DNA from: CAMCFD01 sp965661355
GTDB taxonomy: Bacteria > Pseudomonadota > Alphaproteobacteria > Rickettsiales > UBA1997
Direction: 5' to 3'
Length of the DNA stretch: 42,497 nucleotides
Assembly (NCBI GenBank): GCA_965661355.1
Contig: CBFIDI010000006.1
Location: 1-42,497, forward strand
Position 1 is the stretch's first letter, and every line of letters begins with the position of its first letter. Shown piece after piece: positions 16,684-25,399 of the stretch. The notes beneath the pieces are model-generated. The model was not told the origin of the DNA. It searched no databases and was given only the letters and a program-made list of their open reading frames with translations. Position numbers and translations under genes: made by a program.

Positions 16684-16869
16684 TTATTTTTTAGAAGTTT
16701 TTTTATCATTAATTTTTGTAAAAATCTTAGCAATCTCTTTTTTCTTTTTTCTATAATCGTTAAGATTAATAGCGTCGCCAGATGAAGCTTTTAATTTGAG
16801 CATAGTAATATCCTTTTTAAGCTTTGAAATATCAGCTAGCATTGACTTTTGTTCTTCTTTATTTGACAT
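16684..16869 (-). CDS. rpmC: 50S ribosomal protein L29
   Basis: L29 is at the peptide exit tunnel rim, where trigger factor and the signal recognition particle dock. This 61-residue protein is two helices. It has the family's spacing (ISKLKKDITMLKLKASSGDAINLNDYRKKKKEIAKIFTKIND), although it is divergent. Position between rplP and rpsQ makes the call secure. Confidence 0.9.
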   Translation of the reverse strand: MSNKEEQKSMLADISKLKKDITMLKLKASSGDAINLNDYRKKKKEIAKIFTKINDKKTSKK

Positions 16870-16881
16870 AATTTAATAAAT

Positions 16882-17295
16882 TTATAACAATGTAATAATT
16901 TTGGTTTTAAAAGGAAGTTTTGCTGATGCTTTTTCAAGAGCGCCAACCGCAACCTGTTCGCTAATCCCATCTAACTCGAAAATTATTCTACCCGGCTTAA
17001 TTTTAGCGATATAAAATTCAACACTACCTTTACCACTTCCCATTCTAACTTCAGCTGGTTTTTGAGTAACCGGAGTGTGAGGAAATTCTTTTATCCATAA
17101 TTTACCAGCACGCTTCATATAGCGAGTAATGACTTTTCTTGCAGATTCGATCTGTCTAGATGTTAGCTTTCCAGACTCTAGGGATTTTAATCCAACCGAT
17201 CCATAGGCAAGCGTATAATTTGAAGTTGCAGCACCTTTAATTTTTTTGCCGCCTTTTTGCGCCTTACGATATTTTGTTTTTGCAGGAGTTAACAT
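16882..17295 (-). CDS. rplP: 50S ribosomal protein L16
   Basis: L16 organises the A-site region of the large subunit. MLTPAKTKYRKAQKG, TSRQIESARKVITRYMKRAGKLWIKEFPHTPVTQKPAEVRMGSGKG and the following EFYIAKIKPGRIIFEL are diagnostic. Its 137 residues are the usual length. Confidence 0.98.
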   Translation of the reverse strand: MLTPAKTKYRKAQKGGKKIKGAATSNYTLAYGSVGLKSLESGKLTSRQIESARKVITRYMKRAGKLWIKEFPHTPVTQKPAEVRMGSGKGSVEFYIAKIKPGRIIFELDGISEQVAVGALEKASAKLPFKTKIITLL

Positions 17296-17303
17296 TTTAT
17301 ATA

Positions 17304-17945
17304 TTAATTTGCTTTATTTCTTTTATCAGCTTGGGGTTTATTAATCCAAACTTTAACACCAATTACACCGTAAGTGGTATTTGCTTCGGCTGAAGCATAG
17401 TCTATATTACTACGAATCGTATGAAGTGGCACTGAACCCTCTTTATACCATTCGGTTCTAGCTATTTCCGCTCCACCCAATCTTCCTGAGACACTAACTT
17501 TCACGCCTAGTGCACCAAATTTTAGCGCTGATTGCATTGCTTTCTTCATCACTTTCTTAAAAGAGGCGCGATTTTCAAGTTGTTTAGCTATATTTTGCGC
17601 AACCAAAGAAGAGTTGATATCAGGTTTGTCAATTTCGACAATCTTGACTTCGACTTTTGAGCCAGCAATTTTTTCAACTGACTTATTAATTTTTTCAATA
17701 TCTAGACCTTTTTTACCAATTAAAACTCCTGGTTTAGAGGTCTTAATAACCAAGATTATTTTATCCGAAGGCCTTTCAATTATAACGCTTCCGACTCCGC
17801 AATGAGAGTAGTTCTTTTTAATGAACTCCCTTATTTTGATGTCACTAATTAATTTAGTAGCATAGTTTTTATTATCATACCAAATTGATTCCCAACTTTT
17901 ATTGCTTAAAACCCTAAAGCCTACAGGATTTACTTTTTGACCCAT
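17304..17945 (-). CDS. rpsC: 30S ribosomal protein S3
   Basis: S3 forms part of the mRNA entry channel helicase. GQKVNPVGFRVLSNKSWESIWYD, the KH domain with KPGVLIGKKGLDIEKI, and SGRLGGAEIARTEWYKEGSVPLHTIRSNIDYA are diagnostic. It has 213 residues and lacks any long C-terminal extension. Confidence 0.98.
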   Translation of the reverse strand: MGQKVNPVGFRVLSNKSWESIWYDNKNYATKLISDIKIREFIKKNYSHCGVGSVIIERPSDKIILVIKTSKPGVLIGKKGLDIEKINKSVEKIAGSKVEVKIVEIDKPDINSSLVAQNIAKQLENRASFKKVMKKAMQSALKFGALGVKVSVSGRLGGAEIARTEWYKEGSVPLHTIRSNIDYASAEANTTYGVIGVKVWINKPQADKRNKAN

Positions 17946-18022
17946 GTTATTTCTCCGTTATTATTTCTTTTTACTTTTAAGAATTACTGTTATTTTCTTT
18001 ATCCTTGACTCTCAACTCTTTA

Positions 18023-18523
18023 TTAACCTTTTTTTGGCTGAGATTTCTTTTCTTCAGATTGCGGCTCTTTAGCCTCTTTATTTTCTGAAGATGCATTATC
18101 TTTTTTTACTTTAGCTTTAGCTTTAGCTTTTTCTTTTTTGTTATTGTTAATGTTTTTTTCTTTTTTTGACTCTATATCTTCATTCATTTCAGCCAAAGTA
18201 ACACGAATGTTACTAAAAGTTTTAATAATTTTACCAGATTTTCCTCTACCCCTAGCACGAAATCTTCTTAGAGCGTAAGAGCGACCAATATCAATTTTCT
18301 CTATGTAAAGATTGTCAACATCAAGATTATGATTATTTTCAGCATTTGACATAGCTGAATATACCAAACTTCTAAAAACTGAAGCAAGCTTTAATTTGCT
18401 AAATTGTAAAACATCTAATGCCTTAGAAACTGGCATTCTTTTTATAGCCCCAGCAATTTTCATTGCTTTCAAAGGACTTGACTTTACTGATTTTAGATAT
18501 GCCGAAGCAGTTTTTTCACTCAT
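18023..18523 (-). CDS. rplV: 50S ribosomal protein L22 with a charged C-terminal extension
   Basis: L22 lines the exit tunnel. The conserved fold covers residues 1–110: SPLKAMKIAGAIKRMPVSKAL, the SAMSNAENNHNLDVDNLYIEKIDIG helix region and YALRRFRARGRGKSGKIIK. Family members are normally about 110–120 residues, but this one is 166. The extra 50 or so residues are Lys/Glu/Ala/Ser-rich with repeated KAKAKAKV-like units and are probably disordered. L19 here has a similar tail. The stop codon and frame are clean, so it is not an annotation artefact. Confidence 0.96.
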   Translation of the reverse strand: MSEKTASAYLKSVKSSPLKAMKIAGAIKRMPVSKALDVLQFSKLKLASVFRSLVYSAMSNAENNHNLDVDNLYIEKIDIGRSYALRRFRARGRGKSGKIIKTFSNIRVTLAEMNEDIESKKEKNINNNKKEKAKAKAKVKKDNASSENKEAKEPQSEEKKSQPKKG

Positions 18524-18526
18524 TTT

Positions 18527-18805
18527 TTATTTCTTTTTAACTGTTTTACTACCAGCATGACCATAATAAGTTCTGGTCGGGGCAAATTCACCTAATTTGT
18601 GTCCAACCATACCCTCGGTCACAGAAACTGATATAAATTTTTTGCCATTATGAACAGCAAAGTTTACACCAACAAATTGCGGTAAAATTGTTGACCTTCT
18701 AGACCATGTTTTGATGATCTGCTTTTTCGGAGAATTCAAATATTCCTTTACCTTCTTTAAGAGATATCCATCTACAAAAGGAGTTTTCCATGATGATCTT
18801 GGCAT
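18527..18805 (-). CDS. rpsS: 30S ribosomal protein S19
   Basis: S19 is in the 30S head near the A-site finger. MPRSSWKTPFVDGYLLKKV, IKTWSRRSTILPQFVGVNFAVHNGKKFI and MVGHKLGEFAPTRTYYGHAG are diagnostic. Its 92 residues are the family length. rplV starts 3 bp downstream. Confidence 0.98.
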   Translation of the reverse strand: MPRSSWKTPFVDGYLLKKVKEYLNSPKKQIIKTWSRRSTILPQFVGVNFAVHNGKKFISVSVTEGMVGHKLGEFAPTRTYYGHAGSKTVKKK

Positions 18806-18866
18806 AATAAACTTTATATTTTATAGTTTTAATTGCAAAAATGCAAGTAAATAATTAATTAATATA

Positions 18867-19700
18867 CTACTTTTTTCGTCTCGACTTCGCTATAAAGCGA
18901 TTTGAAACTTTATTTCTTTTTCTAGTAATCTTACCTTTAGCAGATTTACCAGTGGGAGAAACAGGATGTCTACCACCCGAAGTCCTACCTTCACCACCAC
19001 CATGTGGGTGATCTACAGGGTTCATCGCGACACCTCTTACTGTTGGTCTTTTACCCAACCATCTTGAGCGCCCAGCTTTACCAAGGGAGGTATTCTTATT
19101 GTCAGCATTTGAAACTGCCCCTATGGTAGCCATACATTCAAGCGAAAATAATCTTATTTCACCAGATTGAAGCTTAACAAGACCATATCCACCATCTTTA
19201 CCAACAAGTTGAGCGTAAGTTCCAGCAGAGCGAGAGATAACTCCGCCAGCTCCAGGTTTAAGCTCTATGTTGTGTATAATTGTACCAATCGGAATAACTG
19301 AAATCGGCATTGCATTACCCGTTTTAATATCAATTAGGCTCCTTGAAGATATAACCTTATCACCCGATTTTAATTTATTAGGGGCTACGATGTAAGTATA
19401 CATTCCATCTGAATATTTCAACAAGGCAATGAATGAAGTCCTGTTAGGATCATATTCAATCCTCTCTACAACTGCCTCTAGGTCATACTTATTGCGCTTA
19501 AAGTCGATCATTCTGTAAGTCTTTTTATGACCCGCTGACTTATGCCTAACGGTAATGTGACCATTGTTGTTACGCCCTGCCTTTTCAGTAGATTTTCTAG
19601 TTAAAATCTTCAATGGAGAACCTTTGTGTAGCTCTTTTCTATCAACTGTAATAAGCGTTCTTAACGAAGGCGTAATTGCTTTATAATTTTTTAAAGACAT
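18867..19700 (-). CDS. rplB: 50S ribosomal protein L2
   Basis: L2 is required for peptidyl transferase assembly. NNNGHITVRHKSAGHKKTYRMIDFKR, ELKPGAGGVISRSAGTYAQLVGKDGGY and the catalytic-site loop VAMNPVDHPHGGGEGRTSGGRHPVSPTGK are diagnostic. It has 277 residues and stops with TAG. Confidence 0.98.
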   Translation of the reverse strand: MSLKNYKAITPSLRTLITVDRKELHKGSPLKILTRKSTEKAGRNNNGHITVRHKSAGHKKTYRMIDFKRNKYDLEAVVERIEYDPNRTSFIALLKYSDGMYTYIVAPNKLKSGDKVISSRSLIDIKTGNAMPISVIPIGTIIHNIELKPGAGGVISRSAGTYAQLVGKDGGYGLVKLQSGEIRLFSLECMATIGAVSNADNKNTSLGKAGRSRWLGKRPTVRGVAMNPVDHPHGGGEGRTSGGRHPVSPTGKSAKGKITRKRNKVSNRFIAKSRRKK

Positions 19701-19740
19701 TATTTCTTATATTTTTATGTAACTTTTACAAACTTAATTT

Positions 19741-20028
19741 CTAGCTAAAATCTATTGATTGCCCTTCTTTCAGGGTAACAATAGCTTTTTTCTTGGATCT
19801 TGTTTTACCTTTGATACCTCTGAATCTTCTATTTTCTGACCTAACATTACTCACATTAACTTTTGTAACCTCGACGCCAAATGTTTTTTTAACTAGTGAA
19901 GCGATTTCTTTTTTATTACAAGATTTATCAACCTCAAAAGAATATTTGTTATTTTCTGCCAGATCCTTATTAGTTTTTTCGGTATAAATAAGGCCTTTTA
20001 TTTTATCGTAATTTAAAATTGCACTCAT
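19741..20028 (-). CDS. rplW: 50S ribosomal protein L23
   Basis: L23 is the exit-tunnel docking site for trigger factor and the signal recognition particle. GLIYTEKTNKDLAENNKYSFEVDKSCNKKEIASLVKKTFGVEVTKVN is the conserved fold. It has 95 residues. Its ATG overlaps the rplD stop codon by one base (TAATG), implying translational coupling. Confidence 0.96.
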   Translation of the reverse strand: MSAILNYDKIKGLIYTEKTNKDLAENNKYSFEVDKSCNKKEIASLVKKTFGVEVTKVNVSNVRSENRRFRGIKGKTRSKKKAIVTLKEGQSIDFS

Positions 20029-20669
20029 TATTTTATTAATTTAAGTATTTTATCTTCAAACTCTTTGTTTTCGACTATTATATTATCAAAACTCAAAATA
20101 TCATAAACGTTAATTGATCTCACGTCAATTATTTTAACATTTTTCAAATTCCTAGCAGCTAAAGCAAACTTCTGATTATCATCACTAGATAAGTCAAGTA
20201 CCAATAACGCTTTACTAATATTATTTTTAGCAAATGCATTAGCAACAATTTTAGTTTTACTAGCCCCAATGTAACTTTCTGTTAAAAGAAGGATATTTTG
20301 ACTCTGTAATTTTATCTTAAGAGCATCAGACAATGATTTTTTAATCATTTTTTTAGGCATTGCAAAATCATAAGATCTCGGTGACGGACCATGACAAGTT
20401 CTTCCGCCTACAAATTGAACTGATCTTTTTGAACCTTGACGAGCATTACCAGTTCCTTTTTGCTTATATGGCTTAGCAGTAGTGCCCGAAATTTCAGACA
20501 TTGATTTAACCTTAGAATTTCCAGATCTTTTTTTGGCTAATTGCCATTGAACGGTATAAGCTAAATTTTTTGGGCTAATTAAAGTTAAGTCAGCTGATAA
20601 CTCGAAGTTTTTACCTTCTCCAATTTTAGCATTTTCTATGTCTAATGTTTTTAACGATATAGAAGTCAT
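20028..20669 (-). CDS. rplD: 50S ribosomal protein L4
   Basis: L4 lines the exit tunnel and in E. coli represses the S10 operon. The extended loop KPYKQKGTGNARQGSKRSVQFVGGRTCHGPSPRSYDFAMPKKM is diagnostic, with C-terminal ALLVLDLSSDDNQKFALAARNLKNVKIIDVRSINVYDIL. It has 213 residues. It begins 4 bp after rplC. Confidence 0.97.
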   Translation of the reverse strand: MTSISLKTLDIENAKIGEGKNFELSADLTLISPKNLAYTVQWQLAKKRSGNSKVKSMSEISGTTAKPYKQKGTGNARQGSKRSVQFVGGRTCHGPSPRSYDFAMPKKMIKKSLSDALKIKLQSQNILLLTESYIGASKTKIVANAFAKNNISKALLVLDLSSDDNQKFALAARNLKNVKIIDVRSINVYDILSFDNIIVENKEFEDKILKLIK

Positions 20670-20673
20670 TTTT

Positions 20674-21306
20674 TTATATTTTAGATATTTTTACAACTAA
20701 GTCATTACCAGAACTTCCTGGAACTGCACCTTTAATAGCAATTACTGAATTATCTTTATCAATAGTTGCGACTTTTAAATTTTTAACAGTGACTTTTTTA
20801 TTACCCATATGTCCAGCCATTTTCTTACCCTTGAAAACTCTTCCTGGATCTTGACATTGACCAGTAGATCCGTGCGAGCGGTGCGAAATAGAGATACCAT
20901 GCGAAGCTTCTAAACCACCAAAACCATGTCTTTTCATTGCACCAGCAAAGCCTTTTCCGAGCGAAATTCCTGAAATATTAACCAGATCACCTTTTTGTAG
21001 AACTGAGTCAATTTCAATTTTATCATTTGTTTTATATTCCGAATTCTTGGAAATTCTTGATTCTTTTACTTTTCTGTGCAAAGGAACTAAATTTTTATTA
21101 AAATATCCAATTTGCGCTTTATTGATTTTTTTGTTATTTTCAACTTTCTGGAAAGCTAAAACTAAACTATCAAAATCTTTACCTTGGTTATTTTTTACTT
21201 CTATTACGGTATTATCATATAGTTTGATCAAAGTAACCGGAGTAGAGGTGCCATTTTCACCAAATATATGGCTCATTCCTATTTTCTGTCCTAATAATTC
21301 TAGCAT
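20674..21306 (-). CDS. rplC: 50S ribosomal protein L3
   Basis: L3 is an early-assembly protein whose loop reaches the peptidyl transferase centre. LLGQKIGMSHIFGENGTSTPVTLI and FAGAMKRHGFGGLEASHGISISHRSHGSTGQCQDPGRVFKGKKMAGHMG are diagnostic. The methylatable Gln in GSTGQCQDPG is present. It has 210 residues. Confidence 0.98.
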   Translation of the reverse strand: MLELLGQKIGMSHIFGENGTSTPVTLIKLYDNTVIEVKNNQGKDFDSLVLAFQKVENNKKINKAQIGYFNKNLVPLHRKVKESRISKNSEYKTNDKIEIDSVLQKGDLVNISGISLGKGFAGAMKRHGFGGLEASHGISISHRSHGSTGQCQDPGRVFKGKKMAGHMGNKKVTVKNLKVATIDKDNSVIAIKGAVPGSSGNDLVVKISKI

Positions 21307-21376
21307 TTTATATAAATTACTGGTTTAAAACCTAAATTAAATTTTTATTTGTCTTACAAAGTCTAATCAATATTTT

Positions 21377-21697
21377 CTATTTCTTAGAATCGTTAAGTGC
21401 AATTTTAATATTTACGCCCGCTGAAAGGCTAAGCTTCATTAAAGCATCAACTGTTTGAGCAGTTGGGGTAATTATCAATAATCTTTTTGAAGACCTAATT
21501 TCAAATTGCTCTCTTGCGTCTTTATTTACATGAGGCCCTTTTAAAACTGTAAATTTCTTGATCTTTGTTGGCAAGGGAATTGGACCTTTAATACCAGCGC
21601 CCGTTCTTCTAACCGTGCTTATAATTTCAAACATGGCTCTGTCAAGAACTTTATTGTCGAACGATTCAAGAGTAATTTTTATATTTTCTTTTTTCAT
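21377..21697 (-). CDS. rpsJ: 30S ribosomal protein S10
   Basis: S10 is in the 30S head and doubles as NusE in transcription antitermination. LESFDNKVLDRAMFEIISTVRRTGAGIKGPIPLPT, TVLKGPHVNKDAREQFEIRSSKRLLII and LSLSAGVNIKIAL are diagnostic. It has 106 residues. It is the first gene of the S10 segment, 165 bp after tuf, and I see no convincing terminator in that gap, so readthrough from tuf is plausible. Confidence 0.97.
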   Translation of the reverse strand: MKKENIKITLESFDNKVLDRAMFEIISTVRRTGAGIKGPIPLPTKIKKFTVLKGPHVNKDAREQFEIRSSKRLLIITPTAQTVDALMKLSLSAGVNIKIALNDSKK

Positions 21698-21862
21698 AAT
21701 TATTCTTTAAAATTCGCTTTAAATATCACGAATAATTTTTAAATCAATTTACTAATTTATACAATTTTTAGATAACGGGCAAAATAAATTGCTGTTCTAT
21801 CTTTTTCGATACTAAAATCACTTATTCTAACTTAAAAGCAATCAATGTCGAATCTTCTTTTG

Positions 21863-23053
21863 CTACTTTACAATCTTACTAACAACACCAGCTCCGACAG
21901 TTCTTCCGCCTTCGCGGATAGCGAAGCGAAGTCCTTCTTCCATGGCAATTGGGTTTATTAATTCTACATTAAGCTTAACATTGTCGCCAGGCATGACCAT
22001 TTCAGTTCCTTCAGGAAGGGTAACAGAACCGGTAATGTCTGTTGTTCTGAAATAGAATTGTGGACGATAGTTTTTGAAGAAAGGAGTATGTCTTCCACCC
22101 TCTTCTTTAGTTAAAATATAAACTTCAGTTTCAAAAGTTGTATGTGGAGTTATAGTACCTGGTTTACAAAGTACTTGCCCTCTTTCAACATCTTCTTTTT
22201 TGGTTCCACGAAGTAAAACACCAGCATTATCACCTGCTCTGCCTTCGTCTAGAAGTTTTCTGAACATTTCAATTCCAGTACAAGTGGTTTTTTGAGTATT
22301 TTTGATACCGACAATTTCAATCTCTTCGTTAACTTTAACAATACCTCTTTCAATTCTTCCAGTGACTACTGTTCCGCGACCAGAGATCGAGAATACATCT
22401 TCAATTGGCATAAGGAATGGTTTGTCTACTGGGCGAGCTGGCTCAGGAATATGTTCGTCAACAGCATCCATAAGTTTTTGGATAGCCTGTTCACCAATTT
22501 CTGAATTTTCGCCTTCTAATGCTTTTAGAGCTGAACCTTTAATGATTGAAATGTTGTCACCGTCAAATTGGTAAGAAGAAAGAAGTTCGCGAACTTCCAT
22601 TTCAACTAATTCTAATAATTCTTCATCTTCAACTTGATCAACCTTATTCAAGAATACAACAATTGAAGGGACGCCAACTTGTTTAGCTAAAAGAATATGC
22701 TCACGAGTTTGTGGCATAGGCCCATCAGCAGCAGACACAACTAAAATAGCACCATCCATTTGTGCAGCACCAGTGATCATGTTTTTAACATAATCGGCGT
22801 GACCTGGACAATCTACATGAGCGTAATGACGCTTAGCAGTTTCATATTCTACGTGGGCGGTGTTAATTGTAATGCCGCGCTCTTTTTCTTCTGGGGCGCC
22901 ATCGATATCATCATAACCGCGAACCAAGGCTCCACCAGATTTTGATAAATAACTAGTGATAGCAGCAGTTAATGTTGTTTTACCATGATCAACATGACCA
23001 ATTGTGCCGATGTTAACATGGGGCTTGCTTCTGTTGAATGTTTCTTTGGACAT
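21863..23053 (-). CDS. tuf: Translation elongation factor Tu
   Basis: EF-Tu delivers aminoacyl-tRNA to the ribosome. G motifs are GHVDHGKT (residues 19–26), DCPGHADY (about 81–88) and NKVD (about 136–139). Domains 2 and 3 follow with GRGTVVTGRIERG, GGRHTPFFKNYRPQFYFRTTDITG and the C-terminal FAIREGGRTVGAGVVSKIVK. It has 396 residues, the standard length. A strong promoter lies about 200 nt upstream (23262–23290), and the leader holds two perfect hairpins. Only one tuf copy is visible in this window. Confidence 0.98.
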   Translation of the reverse strand: MSKETFNRSKPHVNIGTIGHVDHGKTTLTAAITSYLSKSGGALVRGYDDIDGAPEEKERGITINTAHVEYETAKRHYAHVDCPGHADYVKNMITGAAQMDGAILVVSAADGPMPQTREHILLAKQVGVPSIVVFLNKVDQVEDEELLELVEMEVRELLSSYQFDGDNISIIKGSALKALEGENSEIGEQAIQKLMDAVDEHIPEPARPVDKPFLMPIEDVFSISGRGTVVTGRIERGIVKVNEEIEIVGIKNTQKTTCTGIEMFRKLLDEGRAGDNAGVLLRGTKKEDVERGQVLCKPGTITPHTTFETEVYILTKEEGGRHTPFFKNYRPQFYFRTTDITGSVTLPEGTEMVMPGDNVKLNVELINPIAMEEGLRFAIREGGRTVGAGVVSKIVK

Positions 23054-23117
23054 AATATATAATTATTTTCTTACCAATTTATAAACGATGTAATATATCT
23101 TTACTTAGAAGATATAT

Positions 23118-23187
23118 ATTTTACGAATGAATTATATTCGTAAAATTTTACTAAAACTTAAAATATTTTATTATTTACTTAAGTTTT
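23118..23187 (-). promoter_or_regulatory. Two stem-loops in the tuf leader
   Basis: ATTTTACGAAT (23118–23128) and ATTCGTAAAAT (23136–23146) form a perfect 11-bp stem with a 7-nt loop. AAAACTTAA (23153–23161) and TTAAGTTTT (23179–23187) form a perfect 9-bp stem. Both lie between the predicted tuf promoter and its ATG. Neither is followed by a U-tract on the minus strand, so they look like leader structure rather than terminators. Confidence 0.5.
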
Positions 23188-23261
23188 ATAAGGCCATTTT
23201 TAATTAATTTCTTGTTTATTAGTTAATGACCAAACTAACGAATGTTGTACAAGAATTAAGT

Positions 23262-23290
23262 ATTATAGTATTGGTAAATTATAAAATCAA
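23262..23290 (-). promoter_or_regulatory. Sigma-70-like promoter of tuf
   Basis: On the minus strand, -35 TTGATT (23285–23290), a 17-bp spacer and consensus -10 TATAAT (23262–23267). The predicted start is near 23255, giving a leader of about 200 nt. This promoter would uncouple tuf and the S10 cluster from fusA, which is 3.6 kb away. Confidence 0.55.
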
Positions 23291-23928
23291 GTAATTATTT
23301 CATTTTTTTTAATGTATTTATTATCGCTTAGTGTTTTCCTTTTTAATACAAGCTTTCTAGGCCTTGTTTATTGGTGATTTGTTTGATTAATTTATAGCAA
23401 ATTGTGACTTTTAAATACTAAACTTAATGCTTTTATTTGCTCAAAAGGCGATATTCATTATTTATATACTTAATAAATCTTTATCAATTTTATGGCGCGA
23501 TCCGCTCTGTAATATTATATATTTGCAATTATATAAACTTCATTTTCAAATATCGAAAGACTTAAGTAATTTGATTAATATATAATAAGGTGAATATGTT
23601 GAGTTTTTTATGACGAATTTAGTAGTTAAAGATGCGATTTGACATTAGACTAATTTTTTATCTTTAAATATATAAAAACTTGATATTTTTAGCAAAGAAT
23701 TGTTGTGAAAATATAGGTTTATATCCTAGATATAATTTAAATTTCTTTAATAATTTTTCGCTAGAAATATTTTATCTTTTTGCACCCTTCAATTGCGCAA
23801 CTTGTTACAAGGCTTATTTTTAAAATTACTTTTCTACATTTTGATAACTTAAAATAATAAGGTTTGTAATAAAAATATTTTTATATTTTTGTTTTTATTA
23901 ATAGTGAGTTATTAAAAATAGACTTCGC
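23291..23928. other. Non-coding gap between tuf and the mechanosensitive channel gene
   Basis: The full gap 23054–23997 holds the tuf leader and promoter, the channel gene promoter, and no gene. TTTTTTATGACGAATTTAGTAGTTAAAG at about 23604–23631 resembles an inner part of family A elements (compare 2859–2886 and 42008–42030), so a degenerate copy probably lies around 23590–23690. The remainder is featureless A/T-rich sequence. Confidence 0.4.
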
Positions 23929-23957
23929 TTGTTTTTTGCAAATAATTAATTTAAAAT
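23929..23957 (+). promoter_or_regulatory. Sigma-70-like promoter of the mechanosensitive channel gene
   Basis: The -35 box TTGTTT (23929–23934), a 17-bp spacer and the -10 box TAAAAT (23952–23957) predict a start near 23964, about 34 nt before the ATG at 23998. Confidence 0.4.
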
Positions 23958-23997
23958 TTTATTTAACGATATGTTGTAAATCAAAATTTATGAGAAA

Positions 23998-25074
23998 ATG
24001 GAAAATTTAATGCAAAATAATATAATTCAAATTAATTCTTGGGCCCTGCAAATAGCTGCTATTTTTGCCTTTGCTATGATTTTGAATATATTCGTAGGGT
24101 TTATTTTGAAAAATGCCGAGAAGGCAGCAAAAAAAACCAAAAGTATGTGGGACGATTCGCTTTTAGAAGCCGCTGTAAAGCCAATATATGTTTTTATTTG
24201 GATAGCGGCAATAAAGCTTGCTGTTGATATATTGCTTAATAATTTTCACGGAATATCTAATTTAAAAACTTCTAATATTGCTTTAAAAATTGCTATTGTC
24301 GCTATTATTGGATGGTTCCTCACCAGGGTTATAAATATCATTTCAAATAAATATATCGAAAAAGGCACAATTGGCAAGAAAGAAGCTGATCATACAACTA
24401 TTGATGCAATCTCAAAATTACTAAAAATAATAGTATTTGTTATTACTGTTTTGTTGATTTTGCAGAATTTTGGTCTTAGCATTTCAGGAATATTAGCAGC
24501 TGGTGGAATTGGCGGAATTGCCATTGGCTTTGCGGCGCAAGATTTATTAGCTAATTTTTTTGGTGGAATTACTATTTATACCGACAAACCATTTAAGGTT
24601 GGCGATTGGATAAGATGTAGCGAGAAAAATATTGAAGGTGTGGTTGAATTCATTGGGTGGAGACATACTAGAATTCGTTCTTTTAGCAAAAATCCGATCT
24701 ATGTTCCAAATGCAATTTTTACTAATGCCGTAGTTGAAAACCCTTCAAGAATGACCAACAGAAGAATTAACGAAACTATTGGGCTAAGATATATGGATAT
24801 GAAAAAAATTTCCAATGTTACAAAAAAAGTTCAGGAATATATTGATAATCATGAAAAAATTGATCACGAACAAAACAATATTATTAATTTTACAGCCTTT
24901 AGCGCCTCGACCCTCGATCTTTCTTTGATGGCTTTTACTAAAATTACCGACATTATTGAATTTAAAATTTTAAAACAAGAAATTATGCTTAAAATAGCTG
25001 AAATTGTAGAAGAAGAAGGTGCTGATATGGCGTTTGAAACCAGAACACTTTATATTGAGAAAAGCGAAGAATAA
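23998..25074 (+). CDS. MscS-family small-conductance mechanosensitive ion channel
   Basis: MscS-type channels open under membrane tension to release solutes during osmotic downshock. The N-terminal half has about four hydrophobic segments. The pore-lining helix and hinge are clear as LAAGGIGGIAIGFAAQDLLANFFGGITIYTDKPFKVGDWI (about residues 162–201), followed by the beta domain with VVEFIGWRHTRIRSFSKNPIYVPNAIFTNAVVENPSRM. It has 358 residues. The start at 23998 is the first ATG of the frame. It interrupts the ancestral fusA–tuf junction and faces opposite to both. A specific subfamily symbol cannot be assigned. Confidence 0.92.
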   Translation: MENLMQNNIIQINSWALQIAAIFAFAMILNIFVGFILKNAEKAAKKTKSMWDDSLLEAAVKPIYVFIWIAAIKLAVDILLNNFHGISNLKTSNIALKIAIVAIIGWFLTRVINIISNKYIEKGTIGKKEADHTTIDAISKLLKIIVFVITVLLILQNFGLSISGILAAGGIGGIAIGFAAQDLLANFFGGITIYTDKPFKVGDWIRCSEKNIEGVVEFIGWRHTRIRSFSKNPIYVPNAIFTNAVVENPSRMTNRRINETIGLRYMDMKKISNVTKKVQEYIDNHEKIDHEQNNIINFTAFSASTLDLSLMAFTKITDIIEFKILKQEIMLKIAEIVEEEGADMAFETRTLYIEKSEE

Positions 25075-25399
25075 AAATATAAATTGCGCATATATAAAAC
25101 AAAATTTAGCCTTCATCTTTTGAACTGAATTATATTAATGATTTAGGGGCTAAAAAATTTCATCAAGAGAATTATTTATTGTAAAAAAATTAGTATTATC
25201 GCTCGTTAATAAGAAGTTTTGATGATGGAATTACAACTGAAATTTTATTTAAAAACTTGTACAAATGTTTTTTTCACTTGCAATTCATGTCTTGAAAATT
25301 ATTTTAACTAAAAATTACTTTATTAATTAGAGTTTATTATTTATTTTAACTTACGCTGAAATTATTTTTTGATGCTAATTTTAGATAAATCACCACTTC
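25075..25399. repeat. Gap with a partial family B element
   Basis: Within this 325-base gap, about 25138–25250 resembles the inner part of family B: TTTAGGGGCTAAAAAATTTC, then a TTATTGTAAAAAAATTAG-like stretch, then TTTTGATGATGG. The same order is seen at 39679–39833. The inverted ends are too degraded to delimit. No gene is seen. Confidence 0.4.
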
